A DNA stretch of 64,000 bases from Bryobacterales bacterium (GCA_003164035.1 PLRS01000054.1:1-64000), one strand, 5' to 3'. Positions 14,622 to 23,316 are shown, counted from the stretch's first letter. The notes: generated from the letters alone by a model not told the origin. Program-made: numbers and translations.

Positions 14622-15572
14622 TCACTTCGTCCGGAACGCCTCGATTTCGGCCATCTCGGCATCGGTCAGGCGAAACTCCATGGCGCCGATCACGCCATCC
14701 ACCTGGGCGGCGGAGCGCATGCCCACGATGGCCGCGGTGACGGCGGGGTTGGCCAGCGCCCAGGCAATCGCCACTTCGCCAGCCGAGCGTCCATGCCCCT
14801 CGCCGATCCCTTTCAGCAGGTCGGCCAGTGCCAGGTTGCGGGTCAGATGGGGCTCCTGATAGGCCAGCGCGCGGCGCCGGAAATCGTCGGAGGGAAACGC
14901 CGCGACCCGTTCCTTGGTCATCTTGCCGGTGAGCAGGCCGGACTTCATCGGCGCGTAGGCGAGGACGCCGATCCGGTTGGCCAGGCAGTACGGCAAAATC
15001 TCCGAAGCCACCTCCGGCGATACGGCCGAATAGGGCGGCTGCAGGGAAGCGACCGGCGCGATGGCGCGGCATCGCTCGATCTGCGTCACGTTGAAATTGG
15101 AAACGCCGATCCAGCGCACCTTGCCCTCCTGCCGCAGTTTGGCCAGGGTGGACCAGGCCTCCTCGAGGTCGGGCTCCGGATCGGGCCAGTGTACCTGGTA
15201 GAGGTCGATGACGTCCCGCTTGAGCCGGCGCAGGCTGGCTTCGCACTCGCGGCGAATCGAATCGGCCTTCAGGCAACCGGAAATCTCGCGTTTTTCATTC
15301 CAGACGCGCTCGCACTTGGTGAAAACATAGGGCTGGACGGCGCGGCCGGCGAGCGCGCGCGCCACCACCTCTTCGGAATGGCCCAAGCCATATACCGCCG
15401 CGGTGTCGATCCAGTTGACACCGAGATCCAACGCGCGATGAATCGCGGCAATCGATTCGGCGTCGTCCTGCGGACCCCACGCAAAGGCCCACCCGCCGCC
15501 TCCCATAGCCCAGGCGCCTATGCCCATGGGCGTCAATTCCAGATCGGTCGTTCCCAGAAATCGCTTTTGCAT
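14622..15572 (-). CDS. Aldo/keto reductase
   Basis: It has 316 residues, a full-length cytosolic-type barrel without signal peptide. Catalytic residues are recognisable: Asp and Tyr in WIDTAAVYGLGHSE, Lys in VFTKCERVW and His in LYQVHWPDPE. The cofactor-binding C-terminal motif is IVGMRSAAQVDG. It belongs to the AKR subgroup with general stress proteins and voltage-channel beta subunit-like reductases; the substrate is unknown. It is convergent with the MEMO1-AMMECR1 gene (three bases apart). The 1.5 kb upstream of it is repeat-rich. Confidence 0.9.
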   Translation of the reverse strand: MQKRFLGTTDLELTPMGIGAWAMGGGGWAFAWGPQDDAESIAAIHRALDLGVNWIDTAAVYGLGHSEEVVARALAGRAVQPYVFTKCERVWNEKREISGCLKADSIRRECEASLRRLKRDVIDLYQVHWPDPEPDLEEAWSTLAKLRQEGKVRWIGVSNFNVTQIERCRAIAPVASLQPPYSAVSPEVASEILPYCLANRIGVLAYAPMKSGLLTGKMTKERVAAFPSDDFRRRALAYQEPHLTRNLALADLLKGIGEGHGRSAGEVAIAWALANPAVTAAIVGMRSAAQVDGVIGAMEFRLTDAEMAEIEAFRTK

Positions 15573-15766
15573 CTTTACCAGAATAACCCGCCGCGCGGGG
15601 GTAAGAATGCTTGAGAAAACTGGGTCGGAAATACTACTGCCTTACAGCTTTCCAGTAGACGGTGGAGTGCGCCGGTTTCCGTGAGAGGCCGACTGGAGCT
15701 TCAAAACGGGAAAGCCCGGATCGGGTCCGGGCCTTCCACACGAAGCTGGAAAGGAGGATCCAGCTT
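15573..15766. other. Intergenic region with a strong hairpin
   Basis: No gene seen. GCCCGGA (15714-15720) and TCCGGGC (15726-15732), extended by GGAA/TTCC, form a stable hairpin about 35 bases upstream of a possible 27-codon reading frame. No T-tract follows, so it is not an obvious terminator. Confidence 0.4.
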
Positions 15767-15850
15767 ATGATCCTCTTGCTGGTAAAGATCCGGTCGATTG
15801 CAGGCCGGCTTACGGCGCTGATCGTTTGGACCCGTAAGGGCCGGCGCTAA
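15767..15850 (+). CDS. Possible 27-residue hydrophobic/basic small protein
   Basis: An ATG follows a strong AAGGAGGA ribosome-binding site with optimal spacing. The predicted peptide begins MILLLVKIRSIAGRL, then ALIVWTRKGRR, so it is a hydrophobic helix with a basic tail, as in small membrane peptides. The evidence is only the ribosome-binding site, the amphipathic character and a hairpin upstream. It could be a leader peptide or chance. Confidence 0.3.
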   Translation: MILLLVKIRSIAGRLTALIVWTRKGRR

Positions 15851-16188
15851 GCGTCGAGCGGGGATCGGGCAGGCCCCCGGTCCCTGCTACCAGCATCATA
15901 GCGCAGCTTCAGGGTTATTTCCACCGCTACCGTCTGACCGGGTGCGCCGCGGGATCCAGGCGGGCCATCCAGGCGGGAGGTTGGGGACTGGGGCGTCGCA
16001 GTTTTGCGAATGCGGCAACTCAGAGGGGAGATGGGGAAGCCAGGGCGGCGGAGGTGGGATGAAGTTAAGCTATTGAAAAGAGGGTGGTTGTCGGTACCGC
16101 TCCGGGGCGGAAGTCGAATTGCAAAAGCGATCCGCGTCCGCCGTTTCGGTCCGGCCGGCGGCGGATATTTTGAGCGGAGAAACAACCC
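15851..16188. other. Intergenic stretch with no recognisable gene
   Basis: I see no convincing coding frame, RNA gene or repeat. The minus-strand open frame through 15847-16365 lacks family motifs and a ribosome-binding site and looks like chance. Confidence 0.4.
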
Positions 16189-16386
16189 ATGACCAGATTC
16201 GCAACCAGTGAGAAAACCGAGGTCGGCAGTCTGATTCGCCAGATCGATACGGCCATTCAAGAACTGGAGCGTTTCATAGCCGTGCGGCAAGAGATCGCGC
16301 GGGAGCGCGGAGGGGCAGGCGCTGGCGGGGTCTCCCGGAAAGATAGAATCGGCGGCAAACCGCATGCAAACTCTAGAATCGATTGA
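16189..16386 (+). CDS. Small hypothetical protein, helical
   Basis: It has 65 residues. The first ~40 (TEVGSLIRQIDTAIQELERF then IAVRQEIARERG) form a regular amphipathic helix with heptad spacing. The tail is Gly/Arg/Lys-rich and low in information, and may run into repeat-derived DNA. The ATG has GGAGA about 12 bases upstream. The helical part looks genuinely coding. Function unknown; similar short helical proteins are often regulators or remnants. Confidence 0.4.
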   Translation: MTRFATSEKTEVGSLIRQIDTAIQELERFIAVRQEIARERGGAGAGGVSRKDRIGGKPHANSRID

Positions 16387-16460
16387 TCCTATATGCGCCC
16401 ACCCAGGACCCGGGGCGGATCCGGTGCCTCCGGGATACGCGGCTGGCGCGAAGGGACCCG

Positions 16461-16739
16461 GGTGTCGAGAGAGTCTCCCCCGCTCCTGATGTCGTGGAAT
16501 TTGCGTTGAGCCAGTTTCGGCGGCGACCGGGTGGGACAGACCATCGTTTTTCGTGGTCTGTCGGCCCCTCGCCAGGCCCTAACAGCCTGACAGACGACAA
16601 AAAACGATCGTCTGTCCCACCGCTGGGTCAGGTCATTTTCCCTTGGGCCGCTCAAAATGCCGAGGTGACATCAGGAGATCGGAGTCTCGCCACGGCACGC
16701 ACGAGCGTGCGCCACGTCCTGTTGTTTCATGACGATTCC
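16461..16739. repeat. Family-B repeat copy B2, split by element C
   Basis: The flanks of element C (GGTGTCGAGAGAGTCTC on the left; CACGGCACGCACGAG, GTGCGCCACGTC and a right end GACGATTCC at 16739) match the centre and right half of the complete family-B copy at 20407-20591. The left half is diverged or missing. A further B-type left end (CCTGTCAGGGAATAACC) begins at 16751. Confidence 0.65.
16478..16682. mobile_element. MITE-like element, family C, inserted in a family-B repeat
   Basis: A 205-bp segment is flanked by the 6-bp direct repeat AGTCTC (16472-16477 and 16683-16688). Its ends are terminal inverted repeats: CTCCTGATGTC on the left and, reverse-complemented, on the right (GACATCAGGAG). 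It contains two inverted copies of a ~36-bp palindromic motif (16530-16564 and 16585-16622; core ACAGACGA / TCGTCTGT). The intact family-B copy at 20407-20591 has the same GTGTCGAGAGAGTCTC without the insert. It encodes no protein, so it would have to be moved in trans. Confidence 0.75.
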
Positions 16740-17098
16740 TAATCTAAGGCCCTGTCAGGGAATAACCATTCCACGGTCGCGGCTCTAACTCGCGGCATGA
16801 CGCAACGAATGCTTGGATCGGAGCCGGTAGGGAAAAAACAAATTCAGGCCGCCGATGAAGAGGTTCCGCGCCTGGCGGGGCGGGGTGCTAACGTGGAAGC
16901 GAGGCTGCATTGTGGGTGGCAGGATTGGCGACCGCGGATTGGGCGCGTGGGCTCTCGCGCCGCAGTCTCCTATTTTGGCGGCCGCGATAAATAGGACCGA
17001 CACCGATACTCTTGCGGTGTCCGCCGAACCGGCCGCCTGCCGGCAAGACCGGCAAACCGGTCAGCTCCGTACGCAAACACAAGGATGAGGTGCCATTT
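16740..17098. other. Repeat fragments upstream of the enolase-superfamily gene
   Basis: It holds a family-B left end (16751-16767), a piece of family A (ACGGTCGCGGCTC near 16773) and a family-E half arm (CAAATTCAGGCCGCCGATGA, about 16838-16857). No gene is supported. Confidence 0.5.
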
Positions 17099-18562
17099 AT
17101 GAAAGCGAGTCGAATGAGGGATCTGAGCCGGCGCGCGATGCTGTATCAGGCCGCCGCCGCGAGTGGTTTGGGCGGGGTCTATACGATGTCGGCCTCGGCG
17201 CAGCAGGCAACCCCTGGCCGGGTGCCTGCCGGCGGCCCGGGAGCACCCACGCTTCCCGGACCCGGACGTGGCGCGCCGGTACACTACGGGCCGATCAACA
17301 AGTTCTCCTCGCCGAGCGACCTGAAAATTACCGACATACGGGCGCTCCGGGTTGCGGCCAATTTCGATTACCCGATCATCAAAGTCTTCACCAACCAGGA
17401 TGTCTACGGGCTGGGAGAAGTGCGCGACGCCGGCGACGAAAACCTGGCCCTCGCCATGAAACCGCTCCTGGTGGGAAGAAGCCCGCTGGACATCTCGGGG
17501 ATCCTCCAATCCGTCCGTCCCTACGCCGGGCCCGGACGCCAGGGCGGCGGATTCAGCGCCATCGATATCGCCCTCCACGACATTACGGGCAAGGTCTTCG
17601 GCGTGCCGGTCTGGCGGTTGCTGGGCGATAAGAAACGCGACCGTGTGCGCATGTATTGCGACACCACCGGAACCCGCGATCCCAAGAAGTACGGCGAACG
17701 GATGATCGCGCGCATGAAGCTGGGATTCACGTTCTTCAAGATGGACGTGACCACCAACTTCATTGGCGGCACGCCGGGAAACCTGGATACCGAGGGTATC
17801 CCGACGGACAAGGGGCTGGAGTACGGAGGCGAGTTGATCGGGGCGGTGCGCGACGCCATCGGATGGGACAAGCCGCTCGCGGTGGACGCCGCCAGCCTCC
17901 GGTGCGGTACCGTCACCGACGGCATTCGCGCCGCTAAAGCGTTTGAGAAGTACCGTCTCTCCTGGCTGGAGGACCTTTTTTATACGGGCGGTTTCTGGCG
18001 ATGGAAGGACTTCAAGGAGATCAAGGCCCACACCAGCACCAAGCTGCTCACCGGCGAGGACGGTTTCGGGCTGGAGGAAGGCTTCCAGGAACTGATCGAC
18101 AACCGCGCCGTGGATATCATCCACCTCGATCACGGTACTTCCGGCGGATGCCGCGAGACGAAACGCATTGCCGATTACGCTTACAACCGGGAGCGGATCC
18201 AGACGGCGATTCACATGGCGGGCTCGCCATTGGCCACCATCGCCGCCGTACATACGGCGGCCACGCTGGACGATTTCGTGGCCATGGAATGCCACGCGGT
18301 AGATTTCATTTCCTGGTGGCAGCAATTGATCACGGGGTTGCCGCAGCCGCTGATCGACCGGGGCTATATCGCGGTTCCGGACGCTCCGGGTCTGGGCGTG
18401 GAATTGAACGAAGCTGTGGTGAAGGAACACCTGCGGCAGCCGGGCTACTTCGAACCGGGCACCAGGTGGGACGAAAGCTTCGTCGGCCGATTCCGGGGCG
18501 GACCGTGGCCGCACTTCAACGTGGACGGGGTTTGGGTAAACGAGCGGACCGAGGACTACTGA
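17099..18562 (+). CDS. Enolase-superfamily (mandelate racemase/muconate lactonizing) enzyme, Tat-exported
   Basis: It has 487 residues. A Tat-like signal (SRRAMLYQAAAASGLGG) is followed by a Gly/Pro-rich linker. Superfamily residues visible are Lys in FFKMDV, metal ligands in LAVDAAS, WLEDLF and LTGEDGF, Asp in IIHLDHG and His in TAIHMAGSP. This His/Asp pair fits the mandelate racemase or sugar-acid dehydratase subgroups. The neighbouring mutarotase and KDPG-type aldolase suggest a sugar-acid dehydratase feeding 2-keto-3-deoxy acids to the aldolase, but the export signals separate this enzyme from the cytosolic aldolase. The ATG follows GATGAGG. Confidence 0.88.
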   Translation: MKASRMRDLSRRAMLYQAAAASGLGGVYTMSASAQQATPGRVPAGGPGAPTLPGPGRGAPVHYGPINKFSSPSDLKITDIRALRVAANFDYPIIKVFTNQDVYGLGEVRDAGDENLALAMKPLLVGRSPLDISGILQSVRPYAGPGRQGGGFSAIDIALHDITGKVFGVPVWRLLGDKKRDRVRMYCDTTGTRDPKKYGERMIARMKLGFTFFKMDVTTNFIGGTPGNLDTEGIPTDKGLEYGGELIGAVRDAIGWDKPLAVDAASLRCGTVTDGIRAAKAFEKYRLSWLEDLFYTGGFWRWKDFKEIKAHTSTKLLTGEDGFGLEEGFQELIDNRAVDIIHLDHGTSGGCRETKRIADYAYNRERIQTAIHMAGSPLATIAAVHTAATLDDFVAMECHAVDFISWWQQLITGLPQPLIDRGYIAVPDAPGLGVELNEAVVKEHLRQPGYFEPGTRWDESFVGRFRGGPWPHFNVDGVWVNERTEDY

Positions 18563-18586
18563 TCCCGAGTACGTACAGGAGATAAA

Positions 18587-19621
18587 GTGAAAACCGCGGC
18601 GTGGTTCTTTGTGGGTGCATTGCCCGCACTGGGGCAGTACTCGGTGGAGCGGAATGGAGATGTGGTTAGGCTGCTGGATGGCAAGAGCCAGACGGTGGTT
18701 TCGGTGATGCCATCGCACGGCAACGGCGCCTTCGATATGACGGTTCGGGGGAAGAAGGTGCTGTATAACCCGTACGCAACGCCGGAAGAATACAAGAAGT
18801 CGAGAGGGATAACGGGGATTCCGTTCCTGGCGCCATGGGCCAACCGGCTGGACACTACGGCGTTTTATGCCAACGGGAAGAAGTATAATTTCAACCTGGA
18901 ATTAGGGACGGTGCGGCGCACCCCGGACAATCACCCGTCGCACGGTTTTCTGATGAGTACCAGCGCGTGGGAAGTGGTCGAAGCCAAGGCGGACGAAACC
19001 GCGGCGTGGGTGACGAGCCGGCTGGAATTCTACCGGCACCCGGACTGGATGGCGCAGTTCCCGTTCGCGCACACCATCGAGATGACGTACCGGCTGAAGG
19101 ACGGGACGCTGGAGGTTCAGACCAAATTGAACAATCTGAGCGTGGACCCGATGCCGGTGGCGATCGGATTCCACCCGTTCTACCAGGTGAACGACGCGCC
19201 CAGGGACGAGTGGACGTTCGGGCTGGGGGCACGCACCCAGTGGATGCTGGCCCCCGACAAGATTCCGACCGGAGAGACGCGGCCGATCGAGCAGTTCCTC
19301 CCCGATCCGCAACACAGCGTGCTGAAAGGGCTGGACCTGGACCACGTATTCGGCGACCTGATCCGGGATGGCTCGGGAAAAGCCACCATGTGGGTACAGG
19401 GGAAGGCCGAGCGGGTGGAGGTGGCGTTCGGGCCGAATTACCACGCGGTAGTGGTCTGGGCGCCGGCCGGACCACACCGCGATTTCATCTGCTTCGAGCC
19501 GATGGCGGCGATTACCGATGGGCTCAACCTGGCCGAACGCGGACTCTATAAAGAGCTCCAGTACATTCCGCCCGGAAAGACGTGGCAGGAGAGTTTTTGG
19601 GTCACCCCGAGCGGGTTTTAG
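18587..19621 (+). CDS. Aldose 1-epimerase (mutarotase) family, secreted
   Basis: It has 344 residues beginning with a short signal peptide (MKTAAWFFVGALPALG). Galactose mutarotase-like fold: FLAPWANRLD is the conserved sugar-binding stretch, with SHGFLMSTSAW holding the first catalytic His, and VAIGFHPFYQVN the second. The acid Glu is expected in ICFEPMAAITDGLN. The GTG lies 24 bases after the dehydratase stop, so the two form a likely operon. It would interconvert anomers of sugars in the periplasm. Its stop overlaps the stop of the convergent aldolase gene. Confidence 0.88.
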   Translation: MKTAAWFFVGALPALGQYSVERNGDVVRLLDGKSQTVVSVMPSHGNGAFDMTVRGKKVLYNPYATPEEYKKSRGITGIPFLAPWANRLDTTAFYANGKKYNFNLELGTVRRTPDNHPSHGFLMSTSAWEVVEAKADETAAWVTSRLEFYRHPDWMAQFPFAHTIEMTYRLKDGTLEVQTKLNNLSVDPMPVAIGFHPFYQVNDAPRDEWTFGLGARTQWMLAPDKIPTGETRPIEQFLPDPQHSVLKGLDLDHVFGDLIRDGSGKATMWVQGKAERVEVAFGPNYHAVVVWAPAGPHRDFICFEPMAAITDGLNLAERGLYKELQYIPPGKTWQESFWVTPSGF

Positions 19622-20262
19622 GCTGGCTGGCGCGCAGCCGCCACCGCGGCCAGGTATTGGCGGGCGCGGTCTTCGATGACGTCGAAGCGCCCTTGCGCCA
19701 CGGTTGCCCCATCGACCAGCTCCGAACCCACCGCGACCGCGCAGGCGCCGGCTTTGAGGAACTCGCCGACGGTAGCCAGGTTCACGCCGCCGGTCGGGAC
19801 CATCTGAATTTCCGGGAACGGCCCTTTGAGAGCCTTGATGTACTTCGGCCCGCCCACGGCGCTGCAGGGGAATATTTTAACGGCGTCGGCGCCGGCCTGC
19901 CATGCCGCTAACACTTCGGTGGGCGTCAGTGCGCCGGGGAAGATGACTTTGGAGTAGCGCTTGACGATCTCGATGGTGGCCAGGTTCAAGGCTGGGGTCA
20001 CGAAGAACTGCGCGCCGGCCAGCATGCACGCGCGGGCCGTCTCGGGATCGAGCACGGTACCGGCGCCGAGGATCATTTCGTCGCCGAGCCGGTCCGCCAG
20101 TTTCTCCAGTACCCGAACGGCGCCGGGTACGGTCATGGTAACTTCTGCCGCGCGAACGCCGCCGCGGTGAATCGCCTCAATGGCCTGGAGTGCGCTGTCC
20201 GCACTGGCAACGCGAACGATCGGGACGAACCCGATTTCAATGATGGAATTGAAAATCTGCAT
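19618..20262 (-). CDS. KDPG/KHG-type aldolase
   Basis: Class I aldolase that cleaves 2-keto-3-deoxy-6-phosphogluconate (or 4-hydroxy-2-oxoglutarate) to pyruvate and an aldehyde. It has 214 residues, typical. Visible hallmarks are AAEVTMTVPGAV, ILGAGTVLDPETA, FFVTPALN, FPGALTPTEVLAAWQ and the Schiff-base Lys in AVKIFPCSA. It is cytosolic. It lies convergent to the mutarotase gene with a four-base overlap of stop codons. With the adjacent dehydratase it suggests an Entner-Doudoroff-like branch for sugar acids. Confidence 0.93.
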   Translation of the reverse strand: MQIFNSIIEIGFVPIVRVASADSALQAIEAIHRGGVRAAEVTMTVPGAVRVLEKLADRLGDEMILGAGTVLDPETARACMLAGAQFFVTPALNLATIEIVKRYSKVIFPGALTPTEVLAAWQAGADAVKIFPCSAVGGPKYIKALKGPFPEIQMVPTGGVNLATVGEFLKAGACAVAVGSELVDGATVAQGRFDVIEDRARQYLAAVAAARQPA

Positions 20263-20370
20263 CTAGCCTCAGAATAACTCCCCGACGGAGGGGCGGTTCA
20301 GGGCTAGCGCCGCAAGTGAAAAATCAAATTCCCTGGTACACCGCTTTGGAAGTTCGATAACGTATTTGCG

Positions 20371-20687
20371 TGCAACCGCTCCCTTACGGTCGCGGCTCGG
20401 TAAGTGCCTGTCAGGAAATAACCATGCCAACCCGACGTGGCGCACGCACTCCTGCGTGCCGCGTTGGCATTTTTGCCGACGCTCGGCGCACCATACGCGA
20501 GCGGGTGTCGAGAGAGTCTCGACACGGCACGCACGAGTGCGTGCGCCACGTCGGGCTCCAGGATTCGGCATGGTTATTTCATTACGATTCCTAAGTGACT
20601 GCAAACACGCGGTGTTCGTAACCGAGCCGCGACCGGTAAGGGAGCGGTTGCCGCGCCTAAGCTGCGAAATCCCCAGATCGGTTAAGC
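20371..20687. repeat. Family-A repeat copy A2, reversed and interrupted by a family-B element
   Basis: The left inner arm CAACCGCTCCCTTACGG (from about 20372) and right parts (ACCGAGCCGCGACC at 20620, then ATCCCCAGATCGGTTAAGC to 20687) match copy A3 at 23317-23470 in reverse orientation. The 190 bases between are an inserted element plus a duplicated TAAGTG. Removing them restores the continuous A3-like sequence GGTAAGTGACTGCAAAC. No gene is seen in 20263-20808. Confidence 0.8.
20407..20591. mobile_element. MITE-like element, family B (complete copy B1)
   Basis: A 185-bp element flanked by the 6-bp direct repeat TAAGTG (20401-20406 and 20592-20597). Near-terminal inverted repeats share AAATAACCATGCC; within them lie further inverted arms (CGACGTGGCGCACGCACTC / GAGTGCGTGCGCCACGTCG). 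It has no coding capacity. It sits inside family-A copy A2, so A2 is older than this insertion. A related copy is at 16461-16739. Confidence 0.8.
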
Positions 20688-20808
20688 AGCCATCCCCAGC
20701 CCTCGCCGGGCGAGCGGGGTATAGAATGGAATAAGATCGCTGTAAGATTACCGCGAAGACCGGAGTATCTCAGTTGTAACCCGTCCGCAGGCTTAGCCCG
20801 AGGGTCTA

Positions 20809-23310
20809 TTGTCGAAGAATCGCAAACCGCACCGAACGGCGAAGAGCCAGGACCCGAGTCACGACGCGGTTGGGGACGTACGAGCCACCTTCGACGACGC
20901 CCTGCGGCATCACCAGGCGGGACGGCAGGCCGAAGCGGAGCGGCTTTTCAAGCTGATCGTGACGGCCGAGCCCCGGCACGCCGACAGCCAGTACTTTCTC
21001 GGTCTCATCGCCCATGAGAGCGGCCGTTACGACGTAGCCGTGGACCGGATCGGCCGGGCGATCCGGATCAAGGAAGGCATTCCTTTTTATCATTACACCC
21101 TGGGTAACGCCCTCAGGTCCCAGGGCAAGACCGCGGCCGCGGTGGCTCAATTCGAGCGTGCCCTTGCGCTGAAGCCGGATTACGTCGAGGCGCACAACAA
21201 CCTGGGCGTCATTCTAAGTCAGCAAGGCAAGCGCGACGAGGCGATAGGGCATTACCGGAGCGCCCTGGCGATCGGGCCGGATTCGGCCAATGCTCACAGC
21301 AACCTGGGCACGGCGCTGGGAATGCAGGGCAAGGTTGCGGAGGCGATGACCCACCTGGAGCGCGCCGTCGCGCTCGACCCCGGGCACGCCAATGCACACA
21401 ACAATCTGGGTCTCGCACTGGTGGCGCAAGGCAGGATGGCGGACGCGATCGCCCACTACGAACGCGCCCTGGAGCTGAACCCCGGCTACGCGGATGCGCA
21501 CAACAATCTGGGCACCGCGCTGGCCGGGCAGGGCAGGGTGGCGGACGCGATCGTTCACTACGAACGCGCCCTGGAGCTGAATCCGCGCCACGCGAGCGCC
21601 CACAACAATCTGGGGCTCGCGCTGGGAGCGCAAGGCAGGTTTGCGGACGCGATCGCGCATTACGAACGCGCCCTGGCTCTGAATCCGGACCGCCCCGATG
21701 CGCACAGCAATCTGGGTCTCGCACTGGCGGCGCAAGGCAGGATGGCGGACGCAATCGCCCACTACGAACGCGCCCTTGAGTTGAACCCCCGCCATGTAAA
21801 CGCCCACAACAACCTGGGCACGGCGCTGATGGCGCAAGGCAGGACCGGGGACGCGATTGCCCACCTCGAACGGGCCCTGGCGGTGAACCCGGACCATGCC
21901 GACCTGCACAACAATCTGGGAGTTGCGCTGATCGGGCAAGGCAGAATCGGGGAGGCGATTGCCCATTACGAACGCGTCCTCGTGCTGCGGCCGAACGATG
22001 CCAATGCCCACAGCAACCTGGGTACGGCGCTGGCGGAACAAGGCAGGATTGCGGACGCGATGAGCCACCTCGAACGGGCCCTGGCGGTGAACCCGGACCA
22101 TGCGGATGCCCACAACAGCCTGGGAAACATCTTCAAGGACGAGGGCAAGCTGGACGATGCCATGGCGCACTACGCGCGGGCCATCGCCATCCGGCCGGAC
22201 TTCGGAGAGGCTCACCTGAACCGCGCCGACATCAAGTCCTACCGTCCCGGCGATGCCGATCTGCCGGTGCTGGAAGCGCTGGCCGGCAGGCAGGATTTGC
22301 CCGCCAACACGGCGATGCGTATCCATTTCGCCCTGGGGAAAGCGTTCGAAGACACGGGAGATTACGCCCGTGCCTGGGAGCATCTGCGCCAGGGCAACGG
22401 TCTGAAACGCAGGCAAATCGATTACGACGAAGCCAGGGTTCTCAACCTTTTCGGCCGGGTTTCGACCGTGTTCGACACCGGGCTGCTCGATCGCTTCCAG
22501 GGCAAGGGCGAAGCTTCGCCGGTTCCGGTTTTTGTCCTCGGCATGCCGCGTTCCGGCAGCAGTCTGATCGAGCAGATACTCGCCAGCCATCCGCAAATCC
22601 ATGGCGCCGGCGAACTGACGGATTTCGAGGCGGCGGCCAGCGGCGTGTTCCGTGCCGGCGGCCGAGTGGCGGAATATCCGGAGTGCGCTGGCGCGGTCGA
22701 CGGCGCCGGCTTGCGGCGCATCGGCCAGTCCTATCTGGCACGCCTGCCGTCCGTGGCGGAGGGTAAGGTGCGGATCGTCGATAAGCTGCCCGGCAACTTC
22801 CTCAATATCGGCCTGATCCATCTGGTGCTGCCAAACGCCAGGATCATCCATACCATGCGTCACCCGATGGATACCTGTGTGTCCTGTTATTCCAAGTTAT
22901 TCACATTCGGTCATCACTATACCTACGATCTGGCGGAGTTAGGGCGCTTTTACCGCTATTACGACGAGCTCATGACTCACTGGCGGCGCGTGCTTCCGCC
23001 GGGCGCAATCTTAGATGTCTCTTACGAGGACGTGGTCGACGACCTGGAAGGCCAGGCCCGGCGGATGATCGAGTATTGCGGCCTGCCCTGGGACGATGGC
23101 TGCATCGGCTTCCATAAAACCCGCCGGCCGGTCAAGACCGCCAGTTCCGTTCAGGTGCGCAAGCCGCTATTCCGTAGTTCGCTCCAGCGTTGGCGCAGGT
23201 ACGAAAGCGGAGTAACCCCGCTGCTCGACGAGTTAGGGAAGATCCTGCCCGATCTCGCGCCGCTGCTGTCCGGTGCAATGGCAGCCGCGGACGGCACACA
23301 CAAAGCTTGA
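20809..23310 (+). CDS. TPR-repeat sulfotransferase
   Basis: It has 833 residues. About 13 tandem tetratricopeptide repeats of 34 residues (about 25-470; typical unit AHNNLGTALAGQGRVADAI) precede a sulfotransferase domain (about 570-820). The domain has the 5'-phosphosulfate-binding loop FVLGMPRSGSSLIEQIL at about 573 and a 3'-phosphate-binding stretch near HTMRHPMDTCVSCYSKLF. It would transfer sulfate from PAPS to a protein, peptide or glycan docked on the TPR scaffold. The repeats are also conserved at DNA level with a 102-bp period, suggesting recent expansion. It starts at a TTG without a clear ribosome-binding site. No signal peptide. Family-A repeats flank both ends. Confidence 0.85.
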   Translation: MSKNRKPHRTAKSQDPSHDAVGDVRATFDDALRHHQAGRQAEAERLFKLIVTAEPRHADSQYFLGLIAHESGRYDVAVDRIGRAIRIKEGIPFYHYTLGNALRSQGKTAAAVAQFERALALKPDYVEAHNNLGVILSQQGKRDEAIGHYRSALAIGPDSANAHSNLGTALGMQGKVAEAMTHLERAVALDPGHANAHNNLGLALVAQGRMADAIAHYERALELNPGYADAHNNLGTALAGQGRVADAIVHYERALELNPRHASAHNNLGLALGAQGRFADAIAHYERALALNPDRPDAHSNLGLALAAQGRMADAIAHYERALELNPRHVNAHNNLGTALMAQGRTGDAIAHLERALAVNPDHADLHNNLGVALIGQGRIGEAIAHYERVLVLRPNDANAHSNLGTALAEQGRIADAMSHLERALAVNPDHADAHNSLGNIFKDEGKLDDAMAHYARAIAIRPDFGEAHLNRADIKSYRPGDADLPVLEALAGRQDLPANTAMRIHFALGKAFEDTGDYARAWEHLRQGNGLKRRQIDYDEARVLNLFGRVSTVFDTGLLDRFQGKGEASPVPVFVLGMPRSGSSLIEQILASHPQIHGAGELTDFEAAASGVFRAGGRVAEYPECAGAVDGAGLRRIGQSYLARLPSVAEGKVRIVDKLPGNFLNIGLIHLVLPNARIIHTMRHPMDTCVSCYSKLFTFGHHYTYDLAELGRFYRYYDELMTHWRRVLPPGAILDVSYEDVVDDLEGQARRMIEYCGLPWDDGCIGFHKTRRPVKTASSVQVRKPLFRSSLQRWRRYESGVTPLLDELGKILPDLAPLLSGAMAAADGTHKA

Positions 23311-23316
23311 TCGGGC

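Noticed and set aside
15847-16365. 172-codon minus-strand frame in the 15.6-17.1 kb gap
   Set aside because: No ribosome-binding site or motifs, and it conflicts with the more protein-like helical frame at 16189-16386.
20300-20760. CRISPR-like array suggested by repeated palindromes
   Set aside because: The repeats are nested inverted repeats with a single inserted element, not evenly spaced direct repeats with unique spacers.
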